From Clostridiales bacterium (GTDB taxonomy: Bacteria > Bacillota > Clostridia > Oscillospirales > QAMX01): 5,886 nucleotides of DNA. The notes under the pieces were generated by a model, which saw only the letters and a program-made list of their open reading frames with translations, was not told the origin of the DNA and made no database searches. Both the position numbers and the translations under genes were made by a program. Position 1 is the stretch's first letter; each line of letters opens with the position of its first letter. The stretch is taken from contig DUUG01000109.1 in the NCBI GenBank assembly GCA_012841675.1, positions 1-5,886 of the forward strand, in the 5' to 3' direction. This document shows, in pieces, positions 1-3,454 of this stretch.

Positions 1-140
1 ATCACCCGCATACTGCAAACCGTCATCTCAAAAACGTAATATAGAACCTCTTCGTGACTATCGTCAAGCCGTCGGATGATGTCTGCAATCCTCCCGGCGC
101 CGTGCTTGGGATGAACAACCTTATCCCCGATAGAATACAT
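1..140 (-). CDS. CarD/CdnL-family transcription regulator, N-terminal part (3' end outside window)
   Basis: Reading leftward from ATG at 140-138, 46 codons are present before the window ends, beginning MYSIGDKVVHPKHGAGRI. This matches the opening of the CarD_CdnL_TRCF domain: the family typically starts M-[FY]-x-[IV]-G-D-x-V-V-[YH]-P-x-H-G-x-G, followed by a strand containing YYV. Family members are usually about 150-170 residues. They bind the RNA polymerase beta subunit through this Tudor-like N-terminal domain and stabilise open promoter complexes, with a DNA-contacting helical C-terminal domain that is not visible here. The same fold occurs in the Mfd repair factor, but there it is internal, so a domain at the extreme N-terminus favours a stand-alone CarD-like protein. 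The start is supported by a purine-rich AAAGGGGGG stretch just upstream (about 149-157) and a strong promoter at 239-267. Only the first domain strand region can be judged, so function is a family-level assignment. Confidence 0.85.
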   Translation of the reverse strand, partial: MYSIGDKVVHPKHGAGRIADIIRRLDDSHEEVLYYVFEMTVCSMRV

Positions 141-190
141 AAAAATACGCCCCCCTTTACTGACCGTATGTGCCAAAAACAATCTTACAC

Positions 191-229
191 GAACGCGTTT
201 GGACCCCCATAGGACTTCCAAACGCGTTT
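191..229. repeat. 12-bp inverted repeat at the 5' end of the carD-like transcript
   Basis: AACGCGTTTGGA at 192-203 is exactly complementary to TCCAAACGCGTT at 217-228, with a 13-nt loop; 191/229 add a possible G-U pair. Each arm also carries its own palindrome (AACGCGTT at 192-199, AAACGCGTTT at 220-229), so the element can be read either as an RNA hairpin or as two palindromic protein-binding sites 29 bp apart. The right arm starts a few bases after the predicted transcription start (about 231) of the carD-like gene, so in the mRNA it would form a 5'-terminal hairpin. There is no good U-run on the minus strand after it, and only a mixed TTTCTTATT on the plus strand, so a terminator role is weak. 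A 5' stabilising hairpin or an operator just downstream of the promoter is more likely. Confidence 0.7.
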
Positions 230-238
230 CTTATTCCT

Positions 239-267
239 ATTATACTATATTCTTCCTACTGATTCAA
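239..267 (-). promoter_or_regulatory. Sigma-A promoter of the carD-like gene
   Basis: On the minus strand there is TTGAAT (267-262), a 17-nt spacer, then a perfect TATAAT (244-239). Spacing is optimal and five of six -35 bases fit consensus poorly only at one position. Transcription would start near 231, giving a leader of about 90 nt before the ATG at 140. It lies between the nfnB terminator and the carD-like gene, so this gene appears independently transcribed. Confidence 0.75.
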
Positions 268-299
268 GCAAATTCAGGAATTTCGACAAAGAACGACAA

Positions 300-348
300 A
301 AGATAGAGCCCGTCTGACCCAAAATGAGGGCATAACAGGCTCTAGCTT
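300..348 (-). terminator. Probable intrinsic terminator of the nfnAB operon
   Basis: TAGAGCC (304-310) pairs perfectly with GGCTCTA (338-344). After one mismatch three further pairs form (300-302 with 346-348), and inner CCC (318-320) can pair with GGG (328-330). Reading leftward from nfnB, the stem is followed by TCTTTTGTCGTTCTTT, a moderately U-rich tail. On the other strand the stem is followed by TTAATTTTTT, so it might act in both directions. It begins about 30 nt beyond the nfnB stop codon, the expected place for an operon terminator. Confidence 0.6.
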
Positions 349-377
349 AATTTTTTACAAAATAAAATATATACGGT

Positions 378-1775
378 TTACGCTTTCTTACGCTTTTCCT
401 GTATATATTTATGCATAGACGCAGCGGCGGTTTTACCAGCTCCCATAGCCAGAATAACCGTTGCAGCTCCTGTTACAGCGTCACCGCCCGCATACACACC
501 GTCTCTGGACGTGAGACCCTCTTCGTTGACGATGAGGCAGCCGTATTTGTTCGTTTCCAACCCTTCCGTTGTATTTCTAAGCAACGGGTTGGGCGATGTG
601 CCTACGGCTATAACGACCGTGTCCACATCCAGCACAAATTCGGAATTGGGCTTAGCAATTGGACGGCGGCGGCCCGACTCATCCGGCTCGCCAAGCTCCA
701 TCTCAACACACTTCATGCCGGAAACGTGGCCTTGCTCGTTGGTGAGAATCTCGACGGGGTTTGTGAGGGTTTTGAAAATAACTCCCTCTTCCTTGGCATG
801 GTGCACTTCTTCCAATCGGGCGGGCATTTCCGCCTCCGAACGGCGGTATACAATGTAAACCTCTTCTGCGCCCAGGCGCAAAGCGCATCGTGCCGCATCC
901 ATGGCAACGTTGCCGCCGCCGACGACCGCAAGCTTCCGAGAATGCTTAATCGGTGTGTCGCTTTCTTCTCGGTAGGCTTTCATAAGGTTAATTCGAGTTA
1001 AGAACTCATTGGCCGAATACACACCACTGGCGTTTTCGCCAGGGATATTCATAAAGCGCGGCAAACCGGCGCCGGAGCCAATAAATATGGCCTCAAACCC
1101 TTCCTCTAAAAGCTCATCAATGGACAAAACCTGGCCGATGACCATATTCGTTCTCAACTTAACGCCGAGCTTTTGAAGCACCTCAATTTCCTTGCGGACA
1201 ATTTTTTTGGGCAGACGGAACTCAGGAATACCGTACACCAAAACACCGCCGGCCACATGCAATGCCTCAAAAATGGTTACATCATAGCCAAGCCGTGCCA
1301 GATCGCCGGCGCAGGTAAGCCCTGCCGGCCCGGCGCCGATAATAGCGACTTTATGGCCGTTCGGCTCGGGTTTTTCCACTTGCTCCTCTGCGTTTTTCAG
1401 ATACCAATCCGCTGCAAACCGCTCTAGCCGGCCGATGCCAACACTTTCTCCCTTGATGCCGCGAACGCAAAGCGCCTCACACTGGCTTTCCTGCGGACAG
1501 ACACGGCCGCAAACGGCAGGCAAGGAGCTGGATGCCGTTAAAATCTCATACGCTTTTTTATAATCCTGATTCTTGATGGCAAGAATAAAACCGGGAATGT
1601 TAATATGCACAGGGCATCCCTTAACGCAGGGCTTATGCTTACACTGCAGGCAGCGGTCGGCTTCATTGATGGCCTGCTCCTCCGTATAGCCAAGGGCGAC
1701 CTCGTCAAAATTATGCCGACGCTCTTCCGGCAGCTGGACAGGCATTTCATTTTTCTTAGGGGACATGTTAGGCAT
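378..1775 (-). CDS. nfnB: Large subunit of NADH-dependent reduced ferredoxin:NADP+ oxidoreductase (often annotated glutamate synthase small subunit, GltA)
   Basis: This 465-residue cytoplasmic flavoprotein belongs to the GltD-like family. With NfnA it catalyses the flavin-based bifurcation or confurcation that couples ferredoxin and NADH to two NADP+/NADPH. The order of elements is: an N-terminal iron-sulfur domain with C42-x2-C45-x4-C50-x3-C54 and C89, C93, C99, C103, enough for two [4Fe-4S] clusters; a GLER-like stretch (IGRLERF, 114-120) whose E118 may be the non-cysteine cluster ligand known in this family; an FAD-binding GAGPAG (147-152); an NADP(H) GGGNVA (286-291) with Y310-R311-R312 suited to the 2'-phosphate; and the C-terminal FAD motif AGGDAVTGAATV (429-440). 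Length fits NfnB (about 465-470 aa). The start follows AAGGAGG (1790-1784) by 8 nt and overlaps the nfnA stop by 8 nt, implying coupled translation. The common glutamate synthase label is less likely, because the adjacent partner is NfnA and no GOGAT large subunit is visible. Confidence 0.9.
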   Translation of the reverse strand: MPNMSPKKNEMPVQLPEERRHNFDEVALGYTEEQAINEADRCLQCKHKPCVKGCPVHINIPGFILAIKNQDYKKAYEILTASSSLPAVCGRVCPQESQCEALCVRGIKGESVGIGRLERFAADWYLKNAEEQVEKPEPNGHKVAIIGAGPAGLTCAGDLARLGYDVTIFEALHVAGGVLVYGIPEFRLPKKIVRKEIEVLQKLGVKLRTNMVIGQVLSIDELLEEGFEAIFIGSGAGLPRFMNIPGENASGVYSANEFLTRINLMKAYREESDTPIKHSRKLAVVGGGNVAMDAARCALRLGAEEVYIVYRRSEAEMPARLEEVHHAKEEGVIFKTLTNPVEILTNEQGHVSGMKCVEMELGEPDESGRRRPIAKPNSEFVLDVDTVVIAVGTSPNPLLRNTTEGLETNKYGCLIVNEEGLTSRDGVYAGGDAVTGAATVILAMGAGKTAAASMHKYIQEKRKKA

Positions 1776-2616
1776 TGCTTTCGCCTCCTTCTAGGATACG
1801 GCATGTTTCTTCACGGGAACGCCGCTCAAAATCGCGGTACATTTGCCCTCTCTGGATGGCTTCGTCGAAATCCACTTCATGTCCGTCGAATTCCGGGCCG
1901 TCCACACAGGCAAACACTGTCTTCCCGCCTACGGTCAATCGGCAACCGCCGCACATGCCCGTTCCATCAATCATAATGGGGTTCATGCTGACCACTGTCT
2001 TAATACCGTATGTTTTCGTTAAAAGACTGACAAATTTCATCATGACAACAGGGCCAATGGCGATAACCTCATCATACTCGTTGCCGGATTCAATGAGGGC
2101 CTTTAAAGCGTCTGTTACCAGACCCTTTTCTCCATAGGAACCGTCGTCGGTCATAATTTTTGCTATATCGGACACGTTTTTAAACTCGTCCTCTAAAATA
2201 ACAAGGTCTTTGGACCTAAAACCAATAATCGAGTGAACCTCGGCACCCAACTCATGCAACTTTTTCGCTACGGGATACGCAATGGCGCAACCAACGCCGC
2301 CGCCCACCACAGCTACTTTTTTAAGCCCTTCCAGTTCAGACGGTTTTCCCAAAGGGCCGACAAAATCCGCGATAAATTCGCCCGGACGCAGCGCATTTAG
2401 CTTCTCCGTGGAAGAACCGACAACCTGGAAAATGATGGTAATCGTGCCTTCGTTCGAATCGTAGTCGGCAATGGTAAAAGGAACGCGTTCGCCTTCCTCA
2501 TCCACCCGAAGAATGATAAATTGCCCGGGCTGTGCCTTCCTTGCAATTAGAGGTGCATGGATTTTCAGGAGCGTAACGGACGGGTTAAGTTCTTTTCGTT
2601 CGGTAATTCGAAACAT
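1768..2616 (-). CDS. nfnA: Small subunit of NADH-dependent reduced ferredoxin:NADP+ oxidoreductase (FNR-like FAD/NAD, [2Fe-2S])
   Basis: This protein has 282 residues from the chosen start, or 284 from the ATG at 2622. It belongs to the ferredoxin-NADP reductase-like group that includes dihydroorotate dehydrogenase electron-transfer subunit (PyrK) and sulfide dehydrogenase SudB. Numbered from the longer start, it has a beta-barrel with QPGQFIILRV (31-40) and the FAD-binding RVPFTIAD (46-53), then a nucleotide-binding VGGGVGCAIA (106-115) for NAD(H). Its C-terminal cluster region holds C224-x2-C227 and C239. D219 sits just before the first cysteine, matching the Asp/Cys3 coordination of the [2Fe-2S] in characterised Nfn. 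A PyrK role is disfavoured by the tightly linked NfnB-type gene and the absence of pyrD nearby. The start at 2616 lies 9 nt from AGGAGG (2631-2626) and gives the usual M-[FY]-[RK]-I beginning; the ATG at 2622 is only 3 nt from that site. It is the first gene of a two-gene operon and overlaps nfnB by 8 nt. Confidence 0.9.
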   Translation of the reverse strand: MFRITERKELNPSVTLLKIHAPLIARKAQPGQFIILRVDEEGERVPFTIADYDSNEGTITIIFQVVGSSTEKLNALRPGEFIADFVGPLGKPSELEGLKKVAVVGGGVGCAIAYPVAKKLHELGAEVHSIIGFRSKDLVILEDEFKNVSDIAKIMTDDGSYGEKGLVTDALKALIESGNEYDEVIAIGPVVMMKFVSLLTKTYGIKTVVSMNPIMIDGTGMCGGCRLTVGGKTVFACVDGPEFDGHEVDFDEAIQRGQMYRDFERRSREETCRILEGGESNA

Positions 2617-2625
2617 TTTCATTCT

Positions 2626-2631
2626 CCTCCT
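2626..2631 (-). promoter_or_regulatory. Ribosome binding site that decides the nfnA start
   Basis: AGGAGG on the minus strand (2631-2626) lies 3 nt before ATG 2622-2620 and 9 nt before ATG 2616-2614. Three nt is too close for efficient initiation, so the second, in-frame ATG is preferred. Confidence 0.7.
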
Positions 2632-2676
2632 GTACGACCCCCATTACATATTTAGGGGCGGTGGAAACTTTAATTT

Positions 2677-2706
2677 ACAGCCTACATTATATCCCAATCA
2701 GGCTGT
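2677..2706 (-). other. Hairpin in the nfnAB mRNA leader
   Basis: In the leader, ACAGCCT (2706-2700) is exactly complementary to AGGCTGT (2683-2677) with a 16-nt loop. No U-run follows in the direction of nfnA, so it is not a terminator. The leader from the predicted start near 2772 to the ATG at 2616 is about 155 nt, long for a simple operon. Further on, CCCC (2656-2653 region) can pair with GGGG (2642-2639 region) close to the ribosome binding site. I recognise no known riboswitch class here. A pair of ACGCAT direct repeats (2711-2716 and 2720-2725, plus strand) also lies in this leader. Regulation through it is inference. Confidence 0.4.
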
Positions 2707-2778
2707 CGGCACGCATAAAACGCATGGGGAACACAAAAAACGTCTATAAACTGCAATATAAGCTTGTTTACCTCTTAT

Positions 2779-2807
2779 ATTATACCACAATGGTCTTTAT
2801 TTTGCAA
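2779..2807 (-). promoter_or_regulatory. Extended -10 sigma-A promoter of nfnAB
   Basis: On the minus strand there is TTGCAA (2807-2802), a 17-nt spacer and a perfect TATAAT (2784-2779). The spacer ends TGG, so a TGn extended -10 element is present. The predicted transcription start is near 2772. It sits in the 261-nt gap between the divergent nfnA and the 58-aa gene. Confidence 0.75.
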
Positions 2808-2809
2808 TG

Positions 2810-2837
2810 TTCGACAGAGTGCCAAAAGACGTATATT
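2810..2837 (+). promoter_or_regulatory. Weak candidate promoter for the 58-aa gene
   Basis: TTCGAC (2810-2815), a 16-nt spacer and TATATT (2832-2837) are the best sigma-A-like pair upstream of the small gene. The match is modest. The -35 lies 3 bp from the -35 of the divergent nfnA promoter, so the two would nearly share a polymerase-binding region. An alternative-sigma promoter cannot be excluded. Confidence 0.3.
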
Positions 2838-2877
2838 TCTCCTCATTTTGTAAATCCTATTTAGGAGGTGATATTAT

Positions 2878-3054
2878 ATGGCAAAAAAATCCCATAATCT
2901 GGAAACTCTGTTAATTACCAACCCCGGAGCAAGGGCATTTTTTGACGAATTGCCTGATTATGTGCGCGAACACATTCGTTCCCGGGGCAATAATGTAAAA
3001 ACGTTTGACGCATTGCAGGATTACGCGGAAAATCTTCTCCGAGGCGAAGGCTAA
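2878..3054 (+). CDS. Small protein of unknown function, 58 aa
   Basis: ATG at 2878 opens a 58-codon frame ending TAA at 3052-3054. It is preceded by AGGAGGTGAT (2863-2872), nearly a full complement to the 16S rRNA 3' end, with 9 nt between AGGAGG and the ATG, which is strong evidence that it is translated. The protein begins MAKKSHNLETLL and contains FFDELPDYVREHI (21-33) and KTFDALQDYAENLLRG (41-56). It has no cysteine, signal peptide or membrane segment, is close to neutral in charge and looks mostly helical: probably two amphipathic helices (about 17-34 and 43-55) joined by an RGNNV turn. The LPxYV...I..R..N..T...L..YAENL pattern resembles short uncharacterised proteins I recall from Firmicutes, but I cannot assign a function. 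It lies between divergent nfnA and the ileS T-box. No terminator separates it from the ileS promoter, so its transcripts may run into the T-box leader. Confidence 0.8.
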   Translation: MAKKSHNLETLLITNPGARAFFDELPDYVREHIRSRGNNVKTFDALQDYAENLLRGEG

Positions 3055-3081
3055 GAAAATAGATAACCGTTACAAAATCTC

Positions 3082-3110
3082 TTGACAAACAACAAAAATC
3101 GGAATATACT
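3082..3110 (+). promoter_or_regulatory. Consensus sigma-A promoter of the T-box/ileS transcript
   Basis: A perfect TTGACA (3082-3087), a 17-nt spacer and TATACT (3105-3110, five of six consensus) place the transcription start near 3117, just before the T-box leader. It begins 28 nt after the stop of the 58-aa gene. High basal initiation with control by downstream attenuation is the usual T-box arrangement. Confidence 0.85.
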
Positions 3111-3243
3111 ATAAAAAATAGCAAATCATGCGATGACGGGGACGAGTAACGGACTTTTCTCAACAGCGAGCGGCCGGAATGGTGGAAGGGTCGCGGAAGC
3201 AAAAGCCGCGAAGGATCACCCCTGAGCAGACCGGCTGAGCATA

Positions 3244-3299
3244 GTAGTATCAACTGCGTTGAAACTACAACAACTGCGTTGATACTACGTTGAAACTAC
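3244..3299 (+). repeat. 20-nt tandem repeat with inverted copy inside the T-box variable arm
   Basis: Positions 3251-3268 and 3271-3288 are near-identical (17 of 18; CAACTGCGTTGAWACTAC) at a 20-nt period. The 11-mer GTTGAWACTAC occurs three times on the plus strand (3258-3268, 3278-3288, 3289-3299) and once inverted as GTAGTATCAAC (3244-3254). The inverted copy pairs 11/11 with the second copy and 10/11 with the first and third. Flanking AGC (3238-3240)/GCT (3300-3302) and CGGC (3232-3235)/GCCG (3308-3311) close the arm. A simple origin is an ancestral hairpin with a TGC loop whose loop plus 3' arm was duplicated; that is inference. Confidence 0.85.
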
Positions 3300-3392
3300 G
3301 CTGTTAGGCCGATCCGGGCTGTTCCCGTTACAGAACAAAAAGTGGATTTTTGTTTGTCAAAAATCAAACCGGGTGGTACCGCGGAAAGCATC

Positions 3393-3435
3393 GGCTTTTC
3401 GTCCCTTTTTTGGGGATGAAAAGCCTTTTTTATTT
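3393..3435 (+). terminator. T-box-controlled intrinsic terminator
   Basis: GGCTTTTCGTCCC (3393-3405) pairs with GGGATGAAAAGCC (3413-3425) over 13 positions including one G-U, with a 7-nt loop TTTTTTG and the tail TTTTTTATTT (3426-3435). It competes with the antiterminator built around 3371-3384 and the downstream TCCC, and stops transcription 20 nt before ileS when tRNA-Ile is charged. Confidence 0.93.
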
Positions 3436-3454
3436 ATACAAGGAGGAGAATTTC

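Larger units (their letters stand above)
3117..3435 (+). promoter_or_regulatory. T-box leader (tRNA-Ile-responsive transcription attenuator) of ileS
   Basis: This leader RNA reads tRNA-Ile charging. Stem I shows a GGGG/CCCC base helix (around 3138-3141 with 3219-3222), the AGTA loop-E segment (3145-3148) and a distal hairpin CGGCC (3171-3175)/GGTCG with the conserved GGTGGAAG loop. Opposite AGTA lies the specifier codon ATC (3215-3217) followed by A, matching isoleucine and the ileS gene downstream. Stem III is CGGG (3315-3318)/CCCG (3324-3327) followed by TTA, giving the conserved CCGTTA. The T-box element GGGTGGTACCGCGG (3371-3384) supplies the TGGT bulge (3374-3377) that pairs with the ACCA end of uncharged tRNA with discriminator A, as in tRNA-Ile. 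Uncharged tRNA stabilises the antiterminator; charged tRNA lets the terminator at 3393-3435 form. Unusual points are a repeat-expanded variable arm (3229-3314) and the lack of an obvious Stem IIA/B pseudoknot. Confidence 0.95.

Noticed and set aside
191..235. Inverted repeat read as an intrinsic terminator
   Set aside because: Neither side has a solid U-run, and no plus-strand gene precedes it. Its place just after the carD-like promoter favours a leader or operator role.
411..1001. Plus-strand frame of 196 codons opposite nfnB
   Set aside because: It is covered by the well-conserved nfnB frame, including its NADP and FAD motifs, and has no supporting start signals or homology.
2686..2691. 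Second TATAAT on the minus strand upstream of nfnA
   Set aside because: No acceptable -35 sequence lies 16-18 nt upstream (GCGTGC at the expected place), and it sits in the loop of the 2677-2706 hairpin. The 2779-2807 promoter is far better.
2661..2864. Plus-strand frame of 67 codons in the nfnA leader region
   Set aside because: It has no ribosome binding site, a composition typical of AT-rich intergenic DNA, and overlaps the nfnAB promoter and leader.
2915..3253. Minus-strand frame of 112 codons across the small gene and T-box
   Set aside because: It would be antisense to a gene with a strong ribosome binding site and to the structured T-box Stem I, which explains its sequence better.
3244..3299. 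Repeats read as a CRISPR array or integration site
   Set aside because: The units are 11-20 nt, nearly contiguous, without unique spacers, and lie inside a T-box leader arm where they form hairpins.
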